Shown in pieces: positions 53,746-62,890 of a stretch of DNA of 64,000 bases. The stretch covers positions 124,001-188,000 of the forward strand of contig NZ_LIPT01000008.1 of assembly GCF_001418225.1 (NCBI RefSeq), given 5' to 3'. Below the pieces are notes generated by a model. The model saw nothing but the letters and a program-made list of their open reading frames with translations, was not told the DNA's origin and did no database searches. Both the position numbers and the translations under genes were made by a program. This DNA is from Pannonibacter indicus. Its GTDB lineage: Bacteria; Pseudomonadota; Alphaproteobacteria; Rhizobiales; Stappiaceae. How positions within the stretch are numbered: the first letter of the stretch is position 1; each line of letters begins with the position of its first letter.

Positions 53746-55239
53746 TCAGGCTCGCTTGCGGAAAATGCGGCGCCAGAGCGGCGTCTTGGACAGAAGGATC
53801 AGCACCACACCGGCCATCAGCGTGGCCGAAAGCGGGCTGGTGAGAATGCCCTTGAACAGCATGGGCAGGCTTTCCTGCTCCGAGATGATGGCCCGGCGCC
53901 AGTTGTCATCCAGGAGGCGCGACAGGATCACGCCGAGAATGACGGGGCCCAGGGAATAGCCATAAAGGCGCATGAAATAGCCCAGCACGCCGAAGCCCAG
54001 CATCCAGTAGACATCTCCCAGCCGGTTGTTCACCGCATAGGCGCCGACGATGGACAGGAGCAGGATCAGCGGGATCAGCAGCCCGCGCGGCAGTTCCACC
54101 ACCTTGACGAAGAGGCGGATGCCGGTGAGGCCGAAGAGCAGCATGAAGCAGTTGGCGATCATCAGCGCGCTGACGATGAACCAGAACATGTGCGGCTGCT
54201 GCACCATCAGCAGCGGCCCCGGGTTGAGGCCGTGGATGAAGAGCGCGCCGATCATGATGGCAGTCACCGCATCCCCGGGGATGCCGAGCGTCATCATCGG
54301 GATGAAGGCCCCGCCGACTGCGGCATTGTTCGCCGTCTCGGGGGCGACAAGCCCCTCGATGGCGCCCTTGCCGAAGGGTACTTCCGGATCCTTCGTCACG
54401 CGCTTGGCATGGTCATAGGCCATCAGCGCGGCAATATCCCCGCCCGTGCCGGGCAGCGCACCGACAACGACACCGATGGCCGAGGTCTGCAGCGACAGCG
54501 GCAGATGCCTGCGGATGGTGCTGAAGCGCGGAACGATGCGGCTGATCTTCTGCTTCACCGCTTCGGACTTGATCGTGTGCAGCTGCATCAGGGCTTCGGA
54601 CACGCCGAACATGCCGATCATCACGGCAATGAAGGAGATGCCTCCCATCAGCGACGGGGAGCCAAACGTGAAGCGCTGGTCCATGGTCAGCGGGTCGAGG
54701 CCGACAGAGCCGATCATCAGGCCCAGAGAGCCTGCGAAGACGCCCTTCACCAGGCTTTCCCCCGACAGCGAGCCAACCAGCAGCAAGCCGAGAATGGCCA
54801 GCAGCATGAAGTCGCGCGGCTGAAAGCGGATGGCGAAATCGGATACGGCAGGCGCAGCCAGGGCGAGCACCAGAATGCCGATCAGGCCGCCGAAGAAGGA
54901 CATGACGGTGGTGACGCCAATGGCCTCACCTGCTTCACCCCGCTGGGCCATGGGATAGCCGTCCAGCGCCGTGGCGATGGCCGAAGGCGCGCCGGGGATG
55001 TTGAGCAGGATCGCCGTGCGCGAGCCGCCATACACCCCGCCCATGAAGATGCCGATCATCAGCGACAGGGCGGGCAGCACATCCCAGGAGAAGGTGAAAG
55101 AGATGAGAATTGAGACGGCCATCGTTACCGACAGGCCGGGAATGGCGCCGATATAGATGCCGGCCATGGTGCCTGCCGCGATGAGGGCGAGCAGCTTGAT
55201 GTCCAGCAGCGGCACGAGAAGAGCGTTGAGAATATCCAT
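53746..55239 (-). CDS. tctA: Tripartite tricarboxylate transporter large membrane subunit
   Basis: TctA-family subunit of 497 residues with about 12 helices. The family signature region is GLSVTMAVSILISFTF, GGVYGGSRTAILLNIPGAPSA (split about 65-86) and GALPGTGGDIAALMAYDHAKR, plus the second TLGIPGDAVTAIM loop. Together with TctB and TctC it forms a secondary, binding-protein-dependent importer. aroE follows after six bases, so the substrate is probably shikimate, quinate or dehydroshikimate (inference). Confidence 0.94.
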   Translation of the reverse strand: MDILNALLVPLLDIKLLALIAAGTMAGIYIGAIPGLSVTMAVSILISFTFSWDVLPALSLMIGIFMGGVYGGSRTAILLNIPGAPSAIATALDGYPMAQRGEAGEAIGVTTVMSFFGGLIGILVLALAAPAVSDFAIRFQPRDFMLLAILGLLLVGSLSGESLVKGVFAGSLGLMIGSVGLDPLTMDQRFTFGSPSLMGGISFIAVMIGMFGVSEALMQLHTIKSEAVKQKISRIVPRFSTIRRHLPLSLQTSAIGVVVGALPGTGGDIAALMAYDHAKRVTKDPEVPFGKGAIEGLVAPETANNAAVGGAFIPMMTLGIPGDAVTAIMIGALFIHGLNPGPLLMVQQPHMFWFIVSALMIANCFMLLFGLTGIRLFVKVVELPRGLLIPLILLLSIVGAYAVNNRLGDVYWMLGFGVLGYFMRLYGYSLGPVILGVILSRLLDDNWRRAIISEQESLPMLFKGILTSPLSATLMAGVVLILLSKTPLWRRIFRKRA

Positions 55240-55252
55240 CAGGGTCTCTGCC

Positions 55253-55756
55253 TTACGCCATGAGCTTGCGGAAGAAGGCGAGGATTTCCGCCTCCGGCAC
55301 GATGCCGGCGGGCATCAGCACCGAGAAGATCAGCCGGAAGATCACCCAGATCAGAAGAATGCTGAAGGCCGAGACCATCACCGTCCAGCCCCAGTTGCGG
55401 CGGGTCAGGATGCGGATGCCGATGACCAGAAACAGGAAGGACGTGGGGATGAAGCCAAGCGGCTTCAGCAGGAAGGCATAGGCCGTGATCAGCACGGTCA
55501 TCAGCACCACCGGCAGCGGCAGGATCTCCCGCAGGGCCCACTGGTTGCCTTCTGCGGGCTTGCGCAGGGTCTGGATCAGCACCATGCCGGAGGTCACGGT
55601 CATCAGACCGGTCGTCATCATCGGCACGCCGCCCGGTGCGGACAGGGCCTCAAAGCCGGAAATCCCGTAAGCGGTGTAAAACAGAAAAAGACTGGCGCCA
55701 AACATGAAGTAGCTGAAAACCAGTTCGAAGGAGCGGCGGGGTTGCGGGTTTTCCAT
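55253..55756 (-). CDS. tctB: Tripartite tricarboxylate transporter small membrane subunit
   Basis: TctB-family protein of 167 residues with four predicted helices (about 12-30, 40-58, 82-110, 118-145). Weakly conserved family, recognised by size, topology and place between tctC and tctA. Start 55756 is supported by GGAGG six bases upstream; the longer frame to 55855 is not. Confidence 0.88.
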   Translation of the reverse strand: MENPQPRRSFELVFSYFMFGASLFLFYTAYGISGFEALSAPGGVPMMTTGLMTVTSGMVLIQTLRKPAEGNQWALREILPLPVVLMTVLITAYAFLLKPLGFIPTSFLFLVIGIRILTRRNWGWTVMVSAFSILLIWVIFRLIFSVLMPAGIVPEAEILAFFRKLMA

Positions 55757-55966
55757 GTGACCTCCAGCAGCCGGATCAGGCAGGCAGGGTTTTACCACCT
55801 GCCCATGCAAAACGCCGCCCCTCTTCGGCAGCCTGCCGCGCATGAAATAATGCATGATGCAGGCTGCTTCAGAAGCGTTTCACGAGGCCCGGCAGGGTGC
55901 TTTCCCTTTGCCGTCGGCGGCCAGGCCCCGGAAGATCAGGCGGCGTTTTCTGGTTTATGGCGAGGA

Positions 55967-56959
55967 TCAGGGCTTGGGAATGCCGAATTCCTCAGGCGAG
56001 GCCTTGGCAAGGCCCGCTTCCCAGACAAGCCAGCTGGTGGTGGACTGCCACTTCGACAGGAAGTCTTCCGCCTCGGTGCCGGAATAGGACATCATCTTGA
56101 AGCCGCGGCTGTCCATCAGCTTGAGGAAGTCCTCGTTCTTGGCGCCTTCCTGATAAGCGGCCACCAGCTTGGCAACCACGTCATCCGGCGTGCCCTTCTT
56201 CACGAAAATGCCGAAGAATGGGCCCCAGGGCAGCAGTTCAGCAAATTCCGGGTTGGTGGACACGATGGTTGGCACGTCCGGCAGGGCCGGGGTGGGCTCG
56301 ACGTCGAACAGGGCAATCGGCTTCATCGTGCCGGCCTTGATATTCTCGACCGCAGCGCCCAGCACCGCCGGCATCACGTCGATGGCGCCGCCCTGCAGGG
56401 CGGTCAGGGCCGGGCCATCACCGTCGTAGGGAACGAAGGTCACGTCGATCGGCGTCTTCTGGTTGATCATCGCGGTCACGACAGACGGCAGACCGCCCGG
56501 ACCGGTGGAGCCAAACTTCACCGCCTTCGGATTGGCGTTGATATAGGCAATCATCTCCGGATAGGTGTCGAACGGAGCATCCGGACGGGCCACCAGGATC
56601 GGGATACCGCGCGCCAGAACGTTGATCGGGGTGAAGTCGGAATAGTCCTTCTCACCCAGCTTCATCACCTTGTAAAGCAGCGGGTTTTCCGCGCCGAACA
56701 GGATGGTGTAGCCATCGGCATCACCGGCCTCGACCATGTTGAGCGCCAGGGCGCCAACGCCGCCAGTGACGTTCTGCATGATGATCTTGCCGCCCAGCGC
56801 CTTTTCGGCATGCGGGGTGACGGCGCGCATCACCGTGTCGGTGGAGCCGCCTGCGCCCCACTGAATGATGCCCTGAATTTCCTTGTCCGGATATTCGGCA
56901 AGAGCCGGAACAACAGCAAGCCCGAGCGCAAGAGCTGCGCCAATAAGCGTCTTCTTCAT
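55967..56959 (-). CDS. tctC: Tripartite tricarboxylate transporter binding protein
   Basis: Periplasmic TctC/BugT-type receptor of 330 residues. Signal peptide about 1-22 (MKKTLIGAALALGLAVVPA). Family motifs are IQWGAGGSTDTVMRAV (ligand loop), NVTGGVGALALNMV and KFGSTGPGGLPSVVTAMI. GGAGG lies seven bases before the ATG. The 210-base space to tctB is common in such operons. First structural gene of the shikimate-type operon. Confidence 0.93.
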   Translation of the reverse strand: MKKTLIGAALALGLAVVPALAEYPDKEIQGIIQWGAGGSTDTVMRAVTPHAEKALGGKIIMQNVTGGVGALALNMVEAGDADGYTILFGAENPLLYKVMKLGEKDYSDFTPINVLARGIPILVARPDAPFDTYPEMIAYINANPKAVKFGSTGPGGLPSVVTAMINQKTPIDVTFVPYDGDGPALTALQGGAIDVMPAVLGAAVENIKAGTMKPIALFDVEPTPALPDVPTIVSTNPEFAELLPWGPFFGIFVKKGTPDDVVAKLVAAYQEGAKNEDFLKLMDSRGFKMMSYSGTEAEDFLSKWQSTTSWLVWEAGLAKASPEEFGIPKP

Positions 56960-57090
56960 GAAGATCCTCCCATTTGAACGGTCCCGGCCCATTCTCCTTT
57001 TGAGCCGCCCGAACCCTTGATTGCCAGAAGTCAGAGATAACAGCAAATACCGATTTTGCCGTCATAGTAACATGATGTTAATCCAGCATC

Positions 57091-58032
57091 TCAGCCCGTT
57101 CCCGATGCTGAAGGTGCGGGGTCCCAGGCCTCGCGGGCACGGGCGCGCTGGAGTTCGTGGCGGAAACGCTCGACCGTGAATTCGGCGAAGCTGGAGAGCT
57201 GCCGTCCATGTTTGGTCAGCACCCAGGCGTTGATTGACGCGGGCTCCTTCAGCGGGCGCCGCACCAGGCCAGGCATGTAGACTTCAGCAACCGAGAATTC
57301 GTCGATCACCGAAACACCCAACCCATGCCGGACGAGGCTGACAATCGTCTGGGCAAAGCGCCCGCGCATGGAAAAACGCGGCTTCAGTCCGGCGTCCCGG
57401 TAAGGGTGGGACAGGATGCGCCCATATGGATCACTTTCATCGATGCCGATGATCGGCTCTTCCATGAGGTCATGCACGGAAATGACAGGCTTTTCCGCCA
57501 GCCGGTGCCCCTCCGGCACCACGGCGACAAGCCGCCCCTCCACCAGCTTCTGGCAATCCACCGCCGGATTGTCCATGGCCGAGCTCATGATCACGAACTC
57601 GCCGCGCTCCAGCAGCAGGTAATCGAGGGTCTCCTCGATCTTGAGGATGTTGAGGTCGATGAAGAGATCGGGAAAGCGCTGGCGCACATTGCGGATGGCG
57701 CGTGCCGCGATGAACTGCGCAATCGAGGGGGCGCAGGCAATCGACAGGGTGAATTCCTCACCCTTGTGCAGGGAGGACACCGCCTGGTTCAGGTTCTCCA
57801 TCTGCCGGTAGACCTGATGCACCATGTCGAAGACCTTCTGCGCCTCGGGCACCGGCACGAACAGCCCCGCCTTGCGCTCGAACAGGCGCACGCCGAGCGA
57901 ATCCTCTGTGTATTTGATCAGGCGGCTGACGCCGGGCGCCGACACGTTCAGCAGCTTGGCGGCGCCCGCAATCGTCCCGGCCATCATCACGGCGCGGATG
58001 ACCTCGACCTGCCGGAGTGTCAGTTCTTTCAT
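57091..58032 (-). CDS. LysR-family regulator of the shikimate/TctABC module
   Basis: A 313-residue LysR protein: helix-turn-helix about 5-60 (AGTIAGAAKLLNVSAPGVSRLIKY) and an effector-binding domain from about 90. It lies directly upstream of tctC in the same direction and is divergent from the hydratase gene (170 bases apart). It is therefore placed to control both, probably with a catabolic intermediate as inducer. Confidence 0.9.
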   Translation of the reverse strand: MKELTLRQVEVIRAVMMAGTIAGAAKLLNVSAPGVSRLIKYTEDSLGVRLFERKAGLFVPVPEAQKVFDMVHQVYRQMENLNQAVSSLHKGEEFTLSIACAPSIAQFIAARAIRNVRQRFPDLFIDLNILKIEETLDYLLLERGEFVIMSSAMDNPAVDCQKLVEGRLVAVVPEGHRLAEKPVISVHDLMEEPIIGIDESDPYGRILSHPYRDAGLKPRFSMRGRFAQTIVSLVRHGLGVSVIDEFSVAEVYMPGLVRRPLKEPASINAWVLTKHGRQLSSFAEFTVERFRHELQRARAREAWDPAPSASGTG

Positions 58033-58202
58033 CTTGAAGAATCTCCCGGGCGCGATGCTGTCACAGCTTCGGAAGACGCGAAAGGTCTCCTTTCAGGAAC
58101 AGCGGTCAGTGTATCGGACGATGACCCTTGGCAGAATTGACCTTCTCAAGCCCGCATGAACCTGATTAACCTCACGGCCCCGAACCGGAGATACCTAGAA
58201 CA

Positions 58203-58961
58203 ATGAAGCTTGATGCCGCCCGTGAAGCCCGCCTTACGCAGGCCAGTGCCATGCTCGCCGAATGCCGCCGTCAGGGCGGCGCGCTGGAGCGCCTGCCGGA
58301 AGCAGCCCGCCCGCAATCCATGCTGGAGGGCTACGAGATCCAGCGCCGCGTCCATGCGCTGCTGGGCGATGCTCCGGTCCGGCACTGGAAAACCTCCGAA
58401 ACCGGCCCGAAGGGCGCGATGACCGCCCCGATCCACGGCAGCCGCATCTTCACGAGCCCCGCCAGCGTTGGCCGCGTCAACGCCCTCGAAACGGAGATCG
58501 CCCTGCAGCTTGGCCAGGATTTGCCCTTCCGCGACGGCGCGCCTTACACCCGTGAGGACGTCCTTGCGGCAGTCTCTCATTACGCTTTGGCCTTCGAGCT
58601 CTGCGCCTCGCGGTGGCTGGCGAAGGATGTGGAAGTGGAAGAGAAGATCGCCGACTGCCTGTCCAATGACGGCCTTGTCCTCGGCACTCCGGTGCCCTTC
58701 ACCGGCGAAATCATCTCCCCGGTAAAGCGCCTCGTGCTGATGCGGGATGGCACGCCGGAGCCCTTCACGCCCAATGACATCGATCCGGCAGGCTCGCTAG
58801 CGGCTTATGTCAATGCAGGCGGTGACCGGTTCGGCGGCTTCAAGGCCGGAGACTGGATCATCACCGGTTCCATGAGCGGCGTGCAGAACGCCCCTGCTCC
58901 CGGTCTTTGGACAGCCCGCTGGGATGACCGGCTGGAGATCAGCCTGACCATCACCGGCTGA
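58203..58961 (+). CDS. 2-keto-4-pentenoate hydratase-like protein (FAH superfamily)
   Basis: A 252-residue protein of the MhpD/HpcG group, which adds water to 2-oxo-4-enoic acids in meta-cleavage pathways or acts as a decarboxylase partner. Seen are LEGYEIQRRVHALLG, HWKTSETGPKGAMTAPI, the metal-site acids in LETEIALQLG and AFELCASRW. No ring-cleavage dioxygenase is in the window. Divergent from the LysR gene, so probably in the same regulon as quiC, aroE and tctABC. Confidence 0.85.
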   Translation: MKLDAAREARLTQASAMLAECRRQGGALERLPEAARPQSMLEGYEIQRRVHALLGDAPVRHWKTSETGPKGAMTAPIHGSRIFTSPASVGRVNALETEIALQLGQDLPFRDGAPYTREDVLAAVSHYALAFELCASRWLAKDVEVEEKIADCLSNDGLVLGTPVPFTGEIISPVKRLVLMRDGTPEPFTPNDIDPAGSLAAYVNAGGDRFGGFKAGDWIITGSMSGVQNAPAPGLWTARWDDRLEISLTITG

Positions 58962-58978
58962 CCCTGATGATCTCCGGT

Positions 58979-59857
58979 TCAGCGGCCGGAAAAGCCGCTG
59001 AACCGGACGAGCTCGACGTTCTTTTCTTCCAGAAGCGCGGCGAAGGCATCGCTGGCGAGATAGGCCAGTTCCGCCTCGCGCAGATCCGTCAGCGGGTCCA
59101 GCCCGATCAGATGCCCGTCGACGAGGCCGGGATGGCACATGATCAGCGGCCGCTCCCCCTCGCCACTCAGAAACCGGCCAAATAGATCGCCCGTCTTCTC
59201 CCGCGCAGTGAAATCCCGCACGCCGCGGAAACTGTCATTGGCCTTGAACCCCGCCGCCTTCACCTTGCGCGCAAAGCCCTGACCCAGCGCGCTGATGACA
59301 GCCGCTCTTGGAACGGCTCTGCCGCGTTTCAGGATGGCCGCCAGCGGCTCCTGGCACAGGCGCAGATAGCCGCCCTGGGGGGCGATGCGGGCTGCGAAGG
59401 CCTCCAGCACAAGATCGCGGATCACCGGCAGCTGGTGGCAGTGGTGGTGCCCGTCGATGAAATTCGGCACCCGGCCCATGACGGCCGCGAAGGCATCGAT
59501 CTGGACGGCGATCTCCCCGGCCAGTTCCTGCCGGATGGTCTCATCCTCAAGCTGACCGCGCAGGGCCATGATGATCAGCCGCCCGTTCGACGGCAGATGC
59601 CCGCTTTCCGCCAGCCTCGGCATCTGGGTCAGGGGAATGTGATCGGTGAGCGTCAGATGCAGGCCGATATCCGCATCGATCTGCTCCGCCCCGGCCAGAA
59701 GGTGACGTCCCTCTTCTGCCCAGAAAGGGCTCACCGTCATGGCTGCCGTGGCCGTCAGGCGCTGCTGGCGCAGCAGCTGGCGGATGCCCTCGCTGATGCC
59801 CGGCGTCAGCCCATAGTCATCTGCGCTCAGAATCACCTGTTTTTTATCAGACGCCAC
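58979..59857 (-). CDS. ChbG/HpnK (YdjC) family carbohydrate deacetylase
   Basis: A 292-residue metal-dependent deacetylase. The metal-binding set is visible: Asp13/Asp14 in LSADDYGLTPGI, His67 in GLHLTLT and the H137HHCH cluster in FIDGHHHCHQLP. The family includes ChbG (diacetylchitobiose), HpnK (hopanoid glucosamine) and NaxD (undecaprenyl-phosphate-GalNAc in lipid A modification). The start appears to be GTG 59857. It is divergent from a DPM1/ArnC-like glycosyltransferase, which favours a lipid-linked amino-sugar substrate. Confidence 0.87.
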   Translation of the reverse strand: MASDKKQVILSADDYGLTPGISEGIRQLLRQQRLTATAAMTVSPFWAEEGRHLLAGAEQIDADIGLHLTLTDHIPLTQMPRLAESGHLPSNGRLIIMALRGQLEDETIRQELAGEIAVQIDAFAAVMGRVPNFIDGHHHCHQLPVIRDLVLEAFAARIAPQGGYLRLCQEPLAAILKRGRAVPRAAVISALGQGFARKVKAAGFKANDSFRGVRDFTAREKTGDLFGRFLSGEGERPLIMCHPGLVDGHLIGLDPLTDLREAELAYLASDAFAALLEEKNVELVRFSGFSGR

Positions 59858-59975
59858 CCTTTGAAAAACCTTTCCTCTTGCTTTAGGTAAACAGCCAACA
59901 GAAACACTGTGAAAAGAATACGGCGCTATTCAGCTGCTGCGGGGGCTGCCGTCCCTGGACCGGGATGCGAGAGAG

Positions 59976-60989
59976 ATGAACGGCAAGGCTCCAGAACTTT
60001 CGGTCGTGATACCATGCTTCAATGAAGCTGCAAATCTGACGCCCTTGATGGCCCGGCTTGTTCCGGTGCTGGAAGGGCTTGGCCGCAGCTTTGAGATCCT
60101 GCTGGTGGATGACGGCAGCCGCGATCGCACGCTCGAGGTGGCTGCAGGCCTTGCCGCCGTCGACCCGCGCATCGGCATCCTCGCCCTGTCGCGCAATTTC
60201 GGCAAGGAAATCGCCATCACCGCCGGCATCGACCATGCGCGCGGAAATGCGGCGATCCTGATGGATGCCGATCTGCAGCATCCGCCCGAAAAGATCATCG
60301 AGCTTGCCGCGGCCTGGGACGAGGGCTTTCAGATCATCCACGCCACCCAGGCCGTCCGCCCGTCCGAGGGCATGGTCAAGCGCCTTTGCGTGAAATCCTT
60401 CTACAAGCTGCTGGCACAGCTTTCCGACATCAAGCTGCCGCGCGGCGCGGGCGATTTCTGCCTGCTGGACCGGGCGGCGCTGGATGCGCTGAAATCCATG
60501 CCCGAGCGGGCGCGCTTCATGAAGGGCCTGTATTTCTGGATCGGTTTCCGGCAGAAGCAGATTCCCTACGAGCCGGCCGAGCGCACGGCCGGGGCAAGCG
60601 CCTGGAACATGCGGCGTCTGTTTGGGCTTGCGCTGAACGGGCTGACAGCCTTCAGCACCGTCCCGCTGCGGCTCGCCTCCATCGCCGGAATTCTGGTCTC
60701 CTTCATCGCCATCATTTATGCGCTCATCCTGGTGACCGATGTGCTGCTTCATGGCATCGACGTACCGGGCTATGCCTCGCTGATGGTCGGCCTCTTGTTC
60801 CTCAGCGGCGTGCAGCTGATCTCGCTCGGCATTCTGGGTGAATATGTGGGCCGCATCTTCAACGAAACGAAACAGCGCCCGCTTTATTTTGTCGGCAGCT
60901 ACCGGCCGGCGGAAGGTCATGCGGATGCAGCCCCCCTGCCCTCCGCCCCTCAGGCGAGCCCGGACGCTGCCAGCGCCACGAGGACATAA
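59976..60989 (+). CDS. DPM1/ArnC-like membrane glycosyltransferase family 2
   Basis: A 337-residue GT-A fold transferase (VVIPCFNEAAN, VDDGSRD at about 44-50, DADLQHPPE at 97-105) followed by two transmembrane helices (about 225-255 and 262-290), the ArnC/GtrB/FlmF build. Such enzymes load a sugar from a nucleotide donor onto polyprenyl phosphate. The divergent YdjC-type deacetylase and following DedA-like gene suggest transfer of an N-acetylhexosamine that is later deacetylated. The last 40 bases overlap the convergent next gene. Confidence 0.88.
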   Translation: MNGKAPELSVVIPCFNEAANLTPLMARLVPVLEGLGRSFEILLVDDGSRDRTLEVAAGLAAVDPRIGILALSRNFGKEIAITAGIDHARGNAAILMDADLQHPPEKIIELAAAWDEGFQIIHATQAVRPSEGMVKRLCVKSFYKLLAQLSDIKLPRGAGDFCLLDRAALDALKSMPERARFMKGLYFWIGFRQKQIPYEPAERTAGASAWNMRRLFGLALNGLTAFSTVPLRLASIAGILVSFIAIIYALILVTDVLLHGIDVPGYASLMVGLLFLSGVQLISLGILGEYVGRIFNETKQRPLYFVGSYRPAEGHADAAPLPSAPQASPDAASATRT

Positions 60990-61387
60990 CGCCCGGCCTT
61001 GCCGATGGTGACCAGCAGCAGGAAGATGCCTAGGGGCTCGCGCAATGTGCCAGCAATCACGGTCAGCGGATCACCGATGACGGGCAGCCAGGCGAACAGC
61101 AGGCTCCAGCGGCCATAGCGGTGATACCAGCCCTCAGCCCGCGCCAGCGCCTTGTCCGAAACCGGGAACCAGCGTTTGTGCCGGAAACTGGCAATCCCGC
61201 GCCCCAGCAGCCAGTTGACCACCGAGCCCAGCACATTGCCCGCCGTGGCAACGCCTACCAGCAGCCAAGGGGGCCAGCCGCCGGCAATCACCAGCGCCGC
61301 CAGCACCCCTTCGGACTGGGCAGGCAGCAGCGTGGCCGCCAGAAAGGCAGCCAGAAACAACCCCGCCAGACTGCCAAGTCCACTCAT
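60950..61387 (-). CDS. YqaA-like DedA/VTT superfamily membrane protein
   Basis: A 145-residue membrane protein with four or five helices and the YqaA-type core LLPAQSEGVLAALVIAGG, GNVLGSVVNWLLGRG and LFAWLPVIGDPLTVIAGTLR. DedA-superfamily members move lipids, including undecaprenyl phosphate. Start 61387 (MSGLGSLAGLFLAAFLAATLLP) is preferred because it begins at the first helix. The gene ends inside the convergent glycosyltransferase gene (40-base tail overlap). Confidence 0.85.
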   Translation of the reverse strand: MSGLGSLAGLFLAAFLAATLLPAQSEGVLAALVIAGGWPPWLLVGVATAGNVLGSVVNWLLGRGIASFRHKRWFPVSDKALARAEGWYHRYGRWSLLFAWLPVIGDPLTVIAGTLREPLGIFLLLVTIGKAGRYVLVALAASGLA

Positions 61388-61474
61388 CCGCTGACACCCC
61401 TCCTCCACACAAATGCGCTGCCGCAGGTAGCCTTGCGGCAGCGCATGATCAAGTGCCAGTCCTGAGGACAAATC

Positions 61475-62698
61475 TCAGGCGCGGGCAAGAAGCCCGTGTT
61501 CGGCGTGCTCCAGCGCGGTGACGATGCCGCGCAGTTCCGCCAGCCCCTTCAGCCGGCCGATGGCCGGATAGCCGGGTTGTGCCTTGCGCTTGAGATCATC
61601 GAGAATGTCCTGCCCGTGATCCGGGCGGAAGGGGATCGACACGTCGCTGCGGCCTTCGGCTTTGCGGCGTGCTTCTTCCTTCACAACCTCGGCCAGCAGC
61701 GCCACCATGTCGGTGTTGCCCTTCAGGTGCTCTGCCTCGTGGAAGGAGCCGAAGATCGCGTCCGTCTCGCGCTTCACGTTGCGCAGATGCAGGAAATGCA
61801 CCTTGGCGCCATGGCGGCGCATCATGCCCGGCAGGTCATTGTCCGAGCGCGCGCCCAGCGACCCGGAACACAGGGTGATGCCGTTCGACGGACTGTCCAC
61901 CGCCGAGAGAATCGCCTCGTAATCGGCTTCCGTCGACATGATGCGCGGCAGGCCGAGCAGCGGATAGGGCGGATCATCCGGATGGCAGCACATGCGGATG
62001 CCTTCCTGCTCCGCTACCGGGATCACCTCCTCGAGGAAGGTGATGAAATGGCGGCGCAGCTGATCGGCATCGATCGCGCCATATTCGGCCAGATGCGCCC
62101 GCACATCGTCCAGCGTCATGTGCTCGGCAGCCCCGGGCAGGCCAAAGGCCACGTTGATGGCCAGCGCCTGCTTCTGCTCCTCACTCATGCCCGCATGGCG
62201 GCGGGCCGCCTCTTCGGCGATCCCAGCCGGGAAGTCCTCTGCCGCCCCCTTGCGCTGCAGGATGTGGATGTCGAAGGCGGCAAAATCCGCATGGTCAAAG
62301 CGCATGCAGGTGCCGCCATGGTCCACCCGCCAGGCCAGATCCGTGCGCGTCCAGTCCAGCACAGGCATGAAATTGTAGCAAAGCACCTTGATGCCGGCCG
62401 CGCCCAGATTGCGCAGGCTGACCTTGTAATTCTCGATGTGCTCGCGCCAGTTACCCTTCTGCTTCTTGATATCCTCGGAGACCGGAAGGCTTTCCACCAC
62501 CTCCCAGGCAATTCCCGACGGGCTGCCATCACTGCGCGTGGCGATCTCCCGCTGACGCTGGGCAATTTCCTCAGGCGTCCACACCGCACCGCTTGGCACG
62601 TGATGAAGCGCGGAGACCACGCCCTCCACCCCTGCCTGCAACATGTCGTCAATGCTCACAAGGTCCTTGGGACCAAACCAGCGCCAGGTCTGCCGCAC
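61475..62698 (-). CDS. uxuA: Mannonate dehydratase
   Basis: Converts D-mannonate to 2-keto-3-deoxygluconate in glucuronate catabolism. About 407 residues with the family start RQTWRWFGPKDLVS, the metal-site segments MCCHPDDPP and HLRNV, and the C-terminal FRPDHGQDI. GTG 62698 is chosen because AGGAG is eight bases upstream and it matches known UxuA N-termini; GTG 62707 gives three more residues. It is divergent from a GntR regulator, the usual arrangement for uronate genes. Confidence 0.94.
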   Translation of the reverse strand: MRQTWRWFGPKDLVSIDDMLQAGVEGVVSALHHVPSGAVWTPEEIAQRQREIATRSDGSPSGIAWEVVESLPVSEDIKKQKGNWREHIENYKVSLRNLGAAGIKVLCYNFMPVLDWTRTDLAWRVDHGGTCMRFDHADFAAFDIHILQRKGAAEDFPAGIAEEAARRHAGMSEEQKQALAINVAFGLPGAAEHMTLDDVRAHLAEYGAIDADQLRRHFITFLEEVIPVAEQEGIRMCCHPDDPPYPLLGLPRIMSTEADYEAILSAVDSPSNGITLCSGSLGARSDNDLPGMMRRHGAKVHFLHLRNVKRETDAIFGSFHEAEHLKGNTDMVALLAEVVKEEARRKAEGRSDVSIPFRPDHGQDILDDLKRKAQPGYPAIGRLKGLAELRGIVTALEHAEHGLLARA

Positions 62699-62822
62699 GC
62701 GTTCCACTCCTGTTTCCGGCCCGCCGCTTCTGGCCCGGCCGGTCCTTCGGGCCTTCCGGTTGCCCCGGTTTGCCGCCTCTTTCAGGAGGAAGGCATAACA
62801 TGCCCTCGCCCCTGCCGACTAG

Positions 62823-62866
62823 TATGGTAGTTTGATATTGACTTGTATGGTAGTATGGAAAATGAT
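62823..62866 (+). promoter_or_regulatory. Promoter and repeated operator-like sites between uxuA and gntR
   Basis: TATGGTAGT occurs at 62823-62831 and again at 62846-62854 (23 bases apart), with a partial third copy AGTATGG at 62852-62858. TTGACT (62838-62843) and AATGAT (62861-62866), 17 bases apart, could be the gntR promoter. The repeats are candidate binding sites for the GntR protein itself. Confidence 0.45.
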
Positions 62867-62890
62867 GCTGACAAGAGGAGAGTGTGGAAA

